Assembly: GCA_017503645.1 (NCBI GenBank)
Contig: JAFVSR010000037.1
Location: forward strand, 21,126 to 85,125
Length of the DNA stretch: 64,000 nt
Direction: 5' to 3'
DNA from: Bacteroidaceae bacterium
GTDB taxonomy: Bacteria; Bacteroidota; Bacteroidia; Bacteroidales; Bacteroidaceae
Every line of letters starts with the position of its first letter. Position 1 is the stretch's first letter. Of this stretch, positions 47,854 through 55,596 are shown piece after piece. The notes under the pieces are model-generated. The model ran no database searches. It was given only the letters and a program-made list of their open reading frames with translations, and had not been told where the DNA came from. Made by a program: the position numbers and the translations under genes.

Positions 47854-48650
47854 AGATTGCAACCATAGCACGCGACGCAGCCCACTCACCACAGATGGTG
47901 GAACAGGACACGGCCATACTCAAATGCATTGAGCAGGAGCTAAAGGCCATAGGGCACAGCACTGCCCGCCTCGATGAAAAGGAGGATTTCAGCGGCTACG
48001 ATGCAATATGCCATATGACGAGGAACCACAATACCTTGCAGCGGCTTAAAACAGCCGAAGCCAACGGGTGCCGCGTTATAAACAACCCCGCAGCGGTGGA
48101 AAAATGCTCACGCATAGAGTTTATGAACATATTGCGGCAAAAAAACATTCCGCAACCGCAATACACGCTACTCACGGGCAGCTGCCTGCCCGCCACACTT
48201 CAATACCCGGGGTGGATAAAAAAGAGCGATGGTTGGTCGAAGTGCAAGGAGGATGTAGCTTTTGTAACCAACGAAAAAGAGGCTGCCGAGGCCATTGCGG
48301 CAATAAACGGCACAACGGTTTATTGCAACCACATAGAGGGCGATGTGGTAAAATTCTACGGTGTAATGGAGAATTTCTTTACACACTGCTACCCCAACCC
48401 CGAAAAGACAAAATTCGGGTGGGAGAGGGTGAACGGCACGCCCAAGCATTACCCGTTTGATGAGGAGCAGATGAAAAGCATTGCCTTTGCCGCGGCCAAG
48501 GCGGCGGGGTTGGATGTTTTTGGCGGTGATTGCATAGTTACGCCAACGGGAGAGATATTTATCATAGACATAAACGATTTCCCGAGTTTTTCGGCAGTGC
48601 GCAGCGAGGCGGCACACGAAATTGCAAGGATTATTATAGAAGATAAATAA
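47850..48650 (+). CDS. ATP-grasp-type ligase-like protein
   Basis: A 266-residue protein with an ATP-grasp layout. The N-terminal Rossmann part (MKIATIARDAAHSP) is followed by VEKCSRIEFMNILRQKNIPQPQY. The nucleotide-binding segment is YPGWIKKSDGWSKCKEDVAFV, and the metal/ATP ligands lie near the end (GGDCIVTPTGEIFIIDINDFPSFS, the D-x-N-D pattern). Such enzymes join a carboxylate to an amine or similar nucleophile using ATP. The longer open frame from 47697 reads back into the previous gene and is not real. It lies between the nucleotidyltransferase and the CDP-alcohol phosphotransferase. Confidence 0.82.
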   Translation: MKIATIARDAAHSPQMVEQDTAILKCIEQELKAIGHSTARLDEKEDFSGYDAICHMTRNHNTLQRLKTAEANGCRVINNPAAVEKCSRIEFMNILRQKNIPQPQYTLLTGSCLPATLQYPGWIKKSDGWSKCKEDVAFVTNEKEAAEAIAAINGTTVYCNHIEGDVVKFYGVMENFFTHCYPNPEKTKFGWERVNGTPKHYPFDEEQMKSIAFAAAKAAGLDVFGGDCIVTPTGEIFIIDINDFPSFSAVRSEAAHEIARIIIEDK

Positions 48651-48654
48651 TGTT

Positions 48655-49608
48655 ATGACTGAAGAGGATAAAAAGATATACGAAGCATCGATAAAATCGA
48701 TGGACACCGAGGAGTTCCTCGATATGTGGTTCTACCGCCCGCTTGGGTTCCACTGCGCGCTGTTCTTTCGCAACCGCGGCATACACCCCAATGTAATTAC
48801 CATTCTATCGATATTTTTGGGTATAGGAGCAGGTGTATGTTTCTACCAGGAGAGCCTTCGCTGGAATATGCTTGGTATGCTGCTGCTTATGTGGGCCAAC
48901 CTATATGACAGCACCGACGGGCAACTGGCTCGTATAACGGGGCAAAAGACACGCTGGGGGCGCATACTCGATGGTTTTGCGGGCGACTGCTGGTTCTTCT
49001 GCATATACTTTGCACTCGCCTCGCGGCTCACATTCACACCCATACCCTTTGCACCGGAATATGACTGGGGAGTGCTTATATGGATTATATGCTCCTTCTG
49101 CGGTTTTTGGATACACGGTTCGCAATGCCAACTTGCCGACTACTACCGCAACATACACCTATACTTCATTAACGAAAAGAACGGCAACGAGTTCCACGAC
49201 TCCGTGGCGCAGCGCAAGGAGTATGCCCTTGTTTCGTGGCGCACCGATTTCTTCTGGAAACTGTTCCTCAGTTTCTACATTGCCTACGTGGAGAACCAGG
49301 AGCGTATGAGCCCTGCATTTCAGCGTTTCATAGCCGCAGTGCGCAAAAAATATGGAACAGCCATACCGCGCGAGCTGCGCGTGGAGTTCCGCAAGGGCAG
49401 CCTGCCGCTGATGAAATACACCAACATACTCACATTCAATTCGCGCGCCATTATGCTCTGCTTTTCAATGCTCACAGGGGTGCTGTGGCTCTATTTCATT
49501 TTCGAATTGGTGGTGCTAATGATTATATTCGCATATATGAGAAGCAAGCACGAGGGGCTATGCAAACGCCTCACAAAGAAGATTGATGAGGGCTATGAAT
49601 TCAGTTAA
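48655..49608 (+). CDS. CDP-alcohol phosphatidyltransferase family protein
   Basis: A 317-residue integral membrane enzyme that transfers a phospho-alcohol from a CDP-linked donor to an acceptor. The signature starts at Asp85: D-STD-G-QLAR, then Gly102 and Asp106. In the usual motif the fourth Asp follows after three residues; here DGFAGD puts it at Asp111, one residue late. About six hydrophobic helices are visible. The N-terminal 60 residues and a long soluble segment (about 165-265) are extra compared with small members. It probably joins the product of the nucleotidyltransferase to a lipid or glycan. Confidence 0.85.
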   Translation: MTEEDKKIYEASIKSMDTEEFLDMWFYRPLGFHCALFFRNRGIHPNVITILSIFLGIGAGVCFYQESLRWNMLGMLLLMWANLYDSTDGQLARITGQKTRWGRILDGFAGDCWFFCIYFALASRLTFTPIPFAPEYDWGVLIWIICSFCGFWIHGSQCQLADYYRNIHLYFINEKNGNEFHDSVAQRKEYALVSWRTDFFWKLFLSFYIAYVENQERMSPAFQRFIAAVRKKYGTAIPRELRVEFRKGSLPLMKYTNILTFNSRAIMLCFSMLTGVLWLYFIFELVVLMIIFAYMRSKHEGLCKRLTKKIDEGYEFS

Positions 49609-50302
49609 AGGTATAATATTCGACTACGGCGGCACCATAGACACCAACGGCACACATTGGGGCGAGGTGATATGGGAGCAGTACAAAAGCACCGGGGTAA
49701 CCAATGACAACGCCCTGTTCCGCGATGCCTATGTGCACGGGGAGCGTATGCTTGCAAAGAGCCCCATAATAGAGCCCGGCGACACATTCCACACACTACT
49801 CGAAAAAAAGATAAGAATACAAGCCGCTTGGTTGCGCGAAAACGGCTGCCCTGTTACCGCCAAACAGGAAACAGCCATAGTGGAAGGGTGCTATAAAAAG
49901 GTGACCGACACGCTGCAAACCACGCTTGGCGTAATAGAGAAGATTGCCGCACGCTACCCGCTTGTGCTGGTTACAAATTTCTACGGCAATATGCCGGTGG
50001 TATTAAAGGAGTTCGGGCTGGACAAATATTTCCCCACCATAGTGGAATCTTCGGTTGTAGGGCTGCGCAAGCCCAATCCGGCACTATTTGCGCTTGGCGT
50101 GGAGGCGCTCCATCTGCCGGCACGGGAGATACTTGTTGTGGGCGATTCATACAGCAAGGACATATACCCCGCACGCACGCTCGGTTGCAAGGCCGTGTGG
50201 ATTAAGAACATCTGCTGGGCTCCTGAGGATGTAAAACCCAATGCCACCCCCACCGCCATAATAAAATCGTTGGAGGAACTGCCGGCATTGCTCGCTCTAT
50301 AA
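49595..50302 (+). CDS. HAD-superfamily hydrolase
   Basis: A 235-residue HAD protein of the cap C1 type. Motif I is IIFDYGGTIDTNG: nucleophile Asp10 is present, but the usual Asp at +2 is Gly12. Motif II is LVTNFYG, motif III the Lys of RKPNPALF, motif IV VVGDSYSKDIYPA. The helical cap lies between about 20 and 95. Phosphatase activity normally uses the +2 Asp, so the reaction may differ or be slower. Starts at 49586 (ATG) or a TTG at 49583 are possible; 49595 follows a GAGGG site. It overlaps the CDP-alcohol transferase gene and ends the operon. Confidence 0.82.
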   Translation: MNSVKGIIFDYGGTIDTNGTHWGEVIWEQYKSTGVTNDNALFRDAYVHGERMLAKSPIIEPGDTFHTLLEKKIRIQAAWLRENGCPVTAKQETAIVEGCYKKVTDTLQTTLGVIEKIAARYPLVLVTNFYGNMPVVLKEFGLDKYFPTIVESSVVGLRKPNPALFALGVEALHLPAREILVVGDSYSKDIYPARTLGCKAVWIKNICWAPEDVKPNATPTAIIKSLEELPALLAL

Positions 50303-50365
50303 CAACAAGCGAACATAAACAGCACTTTTTTCGTTTTATAGTGGTATAACCAAAACCATAACCCT

Positions 50366-51670
50366 ATGAAACGACTTTTCGCAATTATCTTTGCGTTGGC
50401 AGCCATAGGCAAAATTGCAGCGCAAATATCGCCCGAGAACTATTCCGTGGAGCACAAGGACAGTAACTGGTATGTCACTCTCGACTACGAGATAGACAAA
50501 ATACCGGCGAAAGACGGTATGCTGCTTATAACCCACCTGTGCAACGAAGACACCTGTATAAGCTCGGCCGTCAGACATTTCCAAGGCAAGAACTTCGCCA
50601 AACAATATGTCAAGAGGCACGGCTACCAACCCAACCTGCACAACCACGGCAACAACCAATGTGTTATTGCCTTGCCCGAAAAATATGCAAGCGACACCCT
50701 GCTGGGCATTACCTACTGTGAGTATAACAGAGGCAACAGGAACGTAACATTCACGCTCGACACAATGGAGGTGGTGCTCCCCGGAACCCCACCGCTAAGC
50801 TGTCACAAGGTAGATGCCGCACTCACAATTGCCGACCACATAGCGCAGGAACACCCCTATGTAAAGAGCATTAGCCACTACACCCCCATAAACGAGAGCG
50901 ACAAGAACACCCCCGCTGCCAAACGTATTGTGCGGTACCGCACGGCAAGCCCACTGCTCGATGTCAATTATATGAACAACGCGCAAAGCATCGAGGATTT
51001 AATGTCAATCATCAACCAAATCATCGCCGACAGCACCACCACGGTGGAGGCTGTGCAGTTGGTGGGCTACACATCGCCCGAGGGTAACGAGCAGAACAAC
51101 GCCGAACTGGGATACAAGCGTGCGCTTGCCTTGCGCGACCACATACGCAGCCACCACCACCTGCACGACTCGGTCTTTGAGATAGCCGACGGCGGACGCG
51201 ACTGGCAACTTATATATAAGGATATAGCAATGCTCGACATACCTGGTGGCGACAGCCTCATAGCTCGCCTTAAGAAGGAGCCGTCGGCCACCAAGCGCGA
51301 GATAATGCTGCACAGCTACGACAACGGCCACTTGTGGAACGAGCTGTCGGTGGCATTTGCCAAGCAACGCGGCACATCGGTAAATGCCATCTACTACCAC
51401 AACAGAACCGACAGCGCTGCCATTGCCATAAACGAGGTGGTGAACGAACTGATAAACAACCCAGCACCCGACTATCGCAAAATGGCGCAGATTTTGCGCC
51501 AATACAAAGACGATGCACGTGCACTGAACCTGCAAGGTGTGATTGATTACCGCCGTCACCGCCTGCACGCAGCCGAGCAGGCATTTGAAAAGGCTGCTGC
51601 TATGGGCGACGAACAAGCTGCAACCAACCTGCTTATAGTGCAACGGGAACGTGAGGACAAGGCCCAATAA
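50366..51670 (+). CDS. OmpA-like exported protein with a TPR-like tail
   Basis: A 434-residue exported protein: signal LFAIIFALAAIGKIAAQ, then a beta-rich domain of about 180 residues (EHKDSNWYVTLDYEID onward). An OmpA-C-like region (about 225-270, QLVGYTSPEGNEQNNAELGYKRALALRDHI) follows, which in OmpA binds peptidoglycan. The C-terminal tail resembles a TPR/Sel1 unit (DARALNLQGVIDYRRHRLHAAEQAFEKAAAMGDEQAA). The layout recalls the DUF3868-type accessory proteins found near Bacteroidales fimbriae, but no fimbrial genes are nearby. It is preceded by a 63-base gap with no clear promoter. Confidence 0.75.
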   Translation: MKRLFAIIFALAAIGKIAAQISPENYSVEHKDSNWYVTLDYEIDKIPAKDGMLLITHLCNEDTCISSAVRHFQGKNFAKQYVKRHGYQPNLHNHGNNQCVIALPEKYASDTLLGITYCEYNRGNRNVTFTLDTMEVVLPGTPPLSCHKVDAALTIADHIAQEHPYVKSISHYTPINESDKNTPAAKRIVRYRTASPLLDVNYMNNAQSIEDLMSIINQIIADSTTTVEAVQLVGYTSPEGNEQNNAELGYKRALALRDHIRSHHHLHDSVFEIADGGRDWQLIYKDIAMLDIPGGDSLIARLKKEPSATKREIMLHSYDNGHLWNELSVAFAKQRGTSVNAIYYHNRTDSAAIAINEVVNELINNPAPDYRKMAQILRQYKDDARALNLQGVIDYRRHRLHAAEQAFEKAAAMGDEQAATNLLIVQREREDKAQ

Positions 51671-51698
51671 AAGCAGAAATTAGAACCACTCCTTGTAC

Positions 51699-51776
51699 AA
51701 AAATTGCACACAAGGCTTAAATTTGTGCAAAATCCTTAAATTTATTGCACAAACCATTGGCGAGTGTGCAATTTTT
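51699..51776 (+). promoter_or_regulatory. Phased operator array upstream of the DUF2147 gene
   Basis: Four copies of TTGCAC in alternating orientation: TTGCAC 51704-51709, GTGCAA 51725-51730, TTGCAC 51745-51750, GTGCAA 51766-51771. Their spacing is 21, 20 and 21 bases, or two DNA turns each. The outer pair forms a perfect 13-bp inverted repeat (51699-51711 with 51764-51776) and the inner pair a 9-bp one (51722-51730 with 51745-51753). The last site sits between the -33 and -7 boxes, as expected for a repressor operator. Confidence 0.6.
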
Positions 51777-51788
51777 GCAATACTTTTG
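51757..51788 (+). promoter_or_regulatory. Promoter of the DUF2147 gene
   Basis: TTG (51757-51759), 21-bp spacer, TACTTTTG (51781-51788). The leader is about 20 nt. Confidence 0.8.
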
Positions 51789-51814
51789 CGCAGAAATTAA
51801 AAAAGAAGAAAAAA

Positions 51815-52270
51815 ATGAAAAAGACAATCTTTACACTTATCTGCGCAATGATGCTTTCAATCCCCTCATTTGCACAGAGCATCAACAAGAATGGCGATGA
51901 GATTATAGGCGAGTACCTTACCGACCGCGGCGGCAGCAAAAGCAAAGTGCGCGTGACAAAGGCTGCCGACGGCACATATACCGCACAGATGTTCTGGGTG
52001 GAGAAGCCATTGGACAGCAACGGCAACAAGCGCAAGGATGTGAAGAACCCCGACAAGAGCCTGCGCAACGTGGATATCGACAAGGTGGTGATTGTAAAGG
52101 GCCTTAAATTCGACAAGGAAGAGGGCGAATGGAACGGTGCCAAGATTTACGACCCCTCAAAGGGCATACGCGTGAATGTGGAGGCCGAGTTTGTAGATGC
52201 CAAGAAACTCAAACTGTTTGGTAACATTTGGGGCATAGGCACCACCATATACTGGACAAAATTGAAATAA
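51815..52270 (+). CDS. DUF2147 family exported protein
   Basis: A 151-residue secreted protein: signal MKKTIFTLICAMMLSIPSFAQ, then a beta-rich domain with the DUF2147 pattern. It begins GEYLTDRGGSKSKVRVTKAADGTYTAQMFW and ends with the strongly conserved LKLFGNIWGIGTTIYWTKL. The family's function is unknown; homologues are small periplasmic or secreted proteins. The ATG at 51815 follows a purine-rich site (AAAAAAGAAGAA); the frame upstream (GTG 51764) lies in the promoter and is rejected. The gene is a single unit under a probably repressed promoter. Confidence 0.88.
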   Translation: MKKTIFTLICAMMLSIPSFAQSINKNGDEIIGEYLTDRGGSKSKVRVTKAADGTYTAQMFWVEKPLDSNGNKRKDVKNPDKSLRNVDIDKVVIVKGLKFDKEEGEWNGAKIYDPSKGIRVNVEAEFVDAKKLKLFGNIWGIGTTIYWTKLK

Positions 52271-52319
52271 GCAGAGGATATAACGTCAGTTCGATATAAA
52301 ATCGTTCAAATTACGAACC

Positions 52320-52452
52320 TGTCATCCCGATAGAGCGAAGCGACGAGGGATCTCAAAATATCGAAAAATAAGAGATCTCTCACATACGTTATTCGCACAG
52401 CTCATCGAAAACCTCTTTTGATTTTTTTCATTAAGGTATGGTCGAGATGACA
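52320..52452. repeat. MITE/REP-like intergenic element
   Basis: A 133-base non-coding stretch bounded by TGTCATCCCGA (52320-52330) and TCGAGATGACA (52442-52452), an 11-bp terminal inverted repeat with one mismatch. Inside, GATCTC and GAGATC arms (about 52350-52377) make a hairpin, and GAGCGAAGCGACGAGGGATCTC near the left end resembles widespread GTCATCCCGA-type intergenic repeats. No transposase is encoded. A second copy inside this window was not found. Confidence 0.5.
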
Positions 52453-52527
52453 AGCACATCAATTTATTGCGAAAATCTTATATCTAATTCACGTTAATAT
52501 AGTAAGGTTTGATTTTAGTGGTTAAGA

Positions 52528-52566
52528 GACATCGTGTTCAAAATTAATTTTGAACACGATGTCTTG
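52528..52566. terminator. 36-bp perfect palindrome after the SUMF1 gene
   Basis: GACATCGTGTTCAAAATT (52528-52545) is followed directly by its exact reverse complement (52546-52563), then TTGTTTT on the plus strand. It lies 5 bases beyond the stop of the minus-strand SUMF1 gene. On the minus strand the tract after it (TCTCTTAACC) is a poor terminator tail; on the plus strand it is better, so it may block read-through from the left. Confidence 0.55.
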
Positions 52567-52568
52567 TT

Positions 52569-53897
52569 TTATGCATCTAATGCAAGGCGAAGACCAAGAT
52601 ATTTATAATATTTCGTTTTAGCATCATAGTTTCTAATCACAACACGACAGTGATCAGCCATAGTACTATATTCTCCCCCTCTACGGATTATATAGTACCC
52701 ATCTACAGCCCCCTTAGGGTTTACTTGGGGTGTAGAAGGGTACTTTGCGTATATATCAGAGCACCACTCCCATACATTGCCACTCATATCATAAATTCCC
52801 AACTCATTTGGGGCAAGTTCCTTTACAGGGTGCGTTTCACCACATCCGTTACCACCGTACCACGCAACTTGCCAAGGATAATTTCCACCACTATGGGTAT
52901 ATCCCTTGGATTTATTTCCCCCTTTAGCCGAGAATTCCCACTCGGCCTCGGTGGGCAGGCGGAACTTAAGCCCCGTCAACTCATTTAATTTTTTGATAAA
53001 TTCTTGGCAATCCACCCAACTTACACTTTCAACGGGGCGCAGCTCACCTTTATAATAGCTGGGATTGTTTTTCATAACAGCCTGCCACAAGGCCTGCGTT
53101 ACCTGCGTTTCTGCAATAAAAAAGCTATCCAAAGTGACATCGTGTACAGGTGTTACATGATTACCATCGGCACTTTCTCCCATTCTGAATGTGCCACCCT
53201 CAACATAAATCATCTTAAAGGAGACATTACCCACCGTAAATGTATCGGTTGATAGCGCACTGCTCCATAGAATGGTTTCACAGCCCATAAATTCAGCGAC
53301 AAGCTCTATTTGCGGAACCACATTGTTTTCTTTATAATATGTACACGAAAAATCGACCTGCAACGTATTGCCTATTTCCCTTAAATCTATCTTTTGGGCA
53401 TCGTCACACTTTAATAGGCCGGTATCATCAGTCATTCTCATATATATATATACCTTTTCCCCAATGTTCTTTTCCACCTTAAAGTTAAAGGTGAATGACA
53501 AATTAACAGCCTCATCACTCCTTTGGAAAGAGATTATTGAGCCCTTGAGAGGAAGAGATACGGAGGAGCAGTTGCCTACTACCGCATTCACGCTCTGCAA
53601 CACAATGAAATCGGTGATATTGAGTGCTTGCGTTTTGTAATCGGATTTGAAACACTCTCCCAAGCGCCTCAACAGTTCGGAATCCGATGCTCCCTCCTGA
53701 ACCTGTGGGAGCTCCTTGGCAAGGGCCTGCTCCTCCTCGCCACCCTCGTTAAGCCATTTTTCGAGCACACCGTCTTTGAGAGCGCACAGCAACTCCTTAC
53801 CAAGCGCAGAGTTCTGCGCGGGGGATTTATCTATTATGCTCTTTAGTTCCGCCGTGCTCGCGCAGTAGTTGTTACCTATATAAAGTATTGTTTTCAT
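52569..53897 (-). CDS. SUMF1/FGE-fold protein of the AAA cassette
   Basis: A 442-residue protein. The N-terminal 90 residues are helical and include LKDGVLEKWLNEGGEEEQALA. A beta-rich middle domain covers about 105-215. The C-terminal FGE-sulfatase (SUMF1) domain covers about 227-442, with FKMIYVEGGTFRMGESA, PVHDVTLDSFFIAETQVTQALW, LPTEAEWEFSAKGG and GNVWEWCSDIY. The pair of active-site cysteines of true formylglycine-generating enzymes is absent: near the C-terminus only Cys417 (DHCRVVIRN) remains. It is therefore probably a binding module rather than an enzyme. Its ATG overlaps the AAA stop as ATGA (53894-53897). It is the last gene of the cassette. Confidence 0.88.
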   Translation of the reverse strand: MKTILYIGNNYCASTAELKSIIDKSPAQNSALGKELLCALKDGVLEKWLNEGGEEEQALAKELPQVQEGASDSELLRRLGECFKSDYKTQALNITDFIVLQSVNAVVGNCSSVSLPLKGSIISFQRSDEAVNLSFTFNFKVEKNIGEKVYIYMRMTDDTGLLKCDDAQKIDLREIGNTLQVDFSCTYYKENNVVPQIELVAEFMGCETILWSSALSTDTFTVGNVSFKMIYVEGGTFRMGESADGNHVTPVHDVTLDSFFIAETQVTQALWQAVMKNNPSYYKGELRPVESVSWVDCQEFIKKLNELTGLKFRLPTEAEWEFSAKGGNKSKGYTHSGGNYPWQVAWYGGNGCGETHPVKELAPNELGIYDMSGNVWEWCSDIYAKYPSTPQVNPKGAVDGYYIIRRGGEYSTMADHCRVVIRNYDAKTKYYKYLGLRLALDA

Positions 53898-55591
53898 TGT
53901 TTGCTTGTTTTTGATGCCGACCGGAATTTATACACAGCCTGCACCTCCCTTATTCTTTCGATATTTGTTTTTTCGCGGTCGGTTCTCTCCTGTTTTATAC
54001 CCTTTTGATTACACATTGCCGCTTCCTTAATGAGGGTAGCCTTTTCTATAAAGTCCTCTTTACCTATTTTTATTGAAGTAACCTCTTTCCCCGATTCCAT
54101 TGAGTTTATATACTCAATGAATTTAGATTCCACCAGCATATTTACAACGCTCTCTATCTCGGCACCCGAAAAGCCACCTACATTAGCGCCATTGGCAGCC
54201 ATTGCCTTTGATATCTCCTCGAGAACCTCGTTCTTGTAGGCACCATTGGATTTAAGTTCTGAGAAATCGAATACAGAGCCATCGACATCGTAGCGGTGTA
54301 TCTTTTTTTTAAGTATATCCACACGCTCGTCGGTGGTGGGGAAATCGACAAAATAGACCTCGTCGAAACGCCCTTTGCGCATAAACTCGGGGCGCATCAC
54401 ATCGTTCGCCGTTGCCACAATATATACAGCGGTTTTTCTCTCTTGCATCCAAGTGAGGAAGTGGCCCATCAAGCGCATAACCAGCATATCGCTGTCGCCT
54501 TGCCCGCTGCTGCCGGCAAAAGCTTTCTCTATTTCGTCTATCCACAACACACAGGGGTGCGCAGCCTCGGCCGTTTCCAAAGCACGCCTTAGATTGTGTT
54601 CGCTCTGGCCCACATACTGCCCCATTAGCCTGTTCACATCCAGTCGCAGGAGCGAAACGCCAAACTTTTCGGCTATGGATTTTGCAATCATACTTTTGCC
54701 GCAGCCCGGCATTCCTATAATAAGTATTCCCTTGGGCAATGGAATTTTAAGGTCGGCAGCCAAGCTGAGGTGCCGGTATATCTTGGCCTTGTCTTTAAGG
54801 TCGTTTTTCAAGTTTTCCAATCCACCAACCTCATCGAACGTAACATCGGTGTTCACCACCTCTATTATGCCCGATTTCTTTACTATATTCTTTTTCTCTT
54901 CGAGGGCAATGGAGATTGTTTTTTCCGATATACAGCCACCGGTGCGTAAGGTAGAAGAGTTTATAATTTGCTTAATCTCGTACATCTGAAGCCCTTGGAG
55001 TGTTCGTATGTAGTTCTTAAGCACCCAAGATTTCTGTTGCTCGCTATAGTTCTTCGAAACCTCCAAATGCAGTGAGCTTATATATTCGGATATTTCAACC
55101 TCGGTGGGTGCAAGCACATCAACTATTGAAACAATCTTCTCAATGCCCAAAGGCAATGTGAAGGAGGATTCCGACGATACTAAAATTATGGAATAGGGAT
55201 TTTTGTAAAAGCCACGTTCGTATTTTTGTGCAAACAGCTGCAACAGGGCCTGCACCTCCTCGGAACAGAGGATTTTATCGGCATTCTTTATCAAAAAAAC
55301 CTTCTTGTCGTTTACACTATTCCTTTTGCCCGAAACAACCCCCTCGAGCAATGCCTCTAACTTAATGCTCCAGTCGCGGTCGGGGCACTTGGTAACAAAG
55401 TCGATAATTCCAAGTTTTATATCAAACTCGCAAATATCGTCTATACCCATCTCAAGAATTTTTCGCCCGCTTTTGGGGGACAATATCTCGGTTATCACCT
55501 CATCAACCAGTTCATAATGGAAATGGGGTATATATATAACAGGAGAACTAAGCAGCCCCGTTATAATTTGGTTTTTCAATTCGTTATACAT
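53894..55591 (-). CDS. Ycf46-like AAA+ ATPase of the SUMF1 cassette
   Basis: A 565-residue AAA+ protein. The N-terminal half (about 1-245) looks like a degenerate AAA module: FLIKNADKIL and SIILVSSE have the place of Walker B and sensor 1, but no P-loop. The active module has Walker A GMPGCGKS (293-300), Walker B WIDEIEKAF with Asp352-Glu353, sensor ATAND and the RKGRFDEVYFVDFP arginine region. SLLRLDVNRLMGQYVGQSE and CVLWIDE closely resemble chloroplast Ycf46-type proteins. A C-terminal helical lid carries GGFSGAEIESVV, then a basic tail. The ATG at 55591 is preferred over a TTG at 55600. Confidence 0.9.
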   Translation of the reverse strand: MYNELKNQIITGLLSSPVIYIPHFHYELVDEVITEILSPKSGRKILEMGIDDICEFDIKLGIIDFVTKCPDRDWSIKLEALLEGVVSGKRNSVNDKKVFLIKNADKILCSEEVQALLQLFAQKYERGFYKNPYSIILVSSESSFTLPLGIEKIVSIVDVLAPTEVEISEYISSLHLEVSKNYSEQQKSWVLKNYIRTLQGLQMYEIKQIINSSTLRTGGCISEKTISIALEEKKNIVKKSGIIEVVNTDVTFDEVGGLENLKNDLKDKAKIYRHLSLAADLKIPLPKGILIIGMPGCGKSMIAKSIAEKFGVSLLRLDVNRLMGQYVGQSEHNLRRALETAEAAHPCVLWIDEIEKAFAGSSGQGDSDMLVMRLMGHFLTWMQERKTAVYIVATANDVMRPEFMRKGRFDEVYFVDFPTTDERVDILKKKIHRYDVDGSVFDFSELKSNGAYKNEVLEEISKAMAANGANVGGFSGAEIESVVNMLVESKFIEYINSMESGKEVTSIKIGKEDFIEKATLIKEAAMCNQKGIKQERTDREKTNIERIREVQAVYKFRSASKTSKQ

Positions 55592-55596
55592 AGTAA

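Noticed and set aside
52569-53897. Diversity-generating retroelement target
   Set aside because: The SUMF1 protein has a suitable fold, but no reverse transcriptase, template repeat or accessory protein is present in the window.
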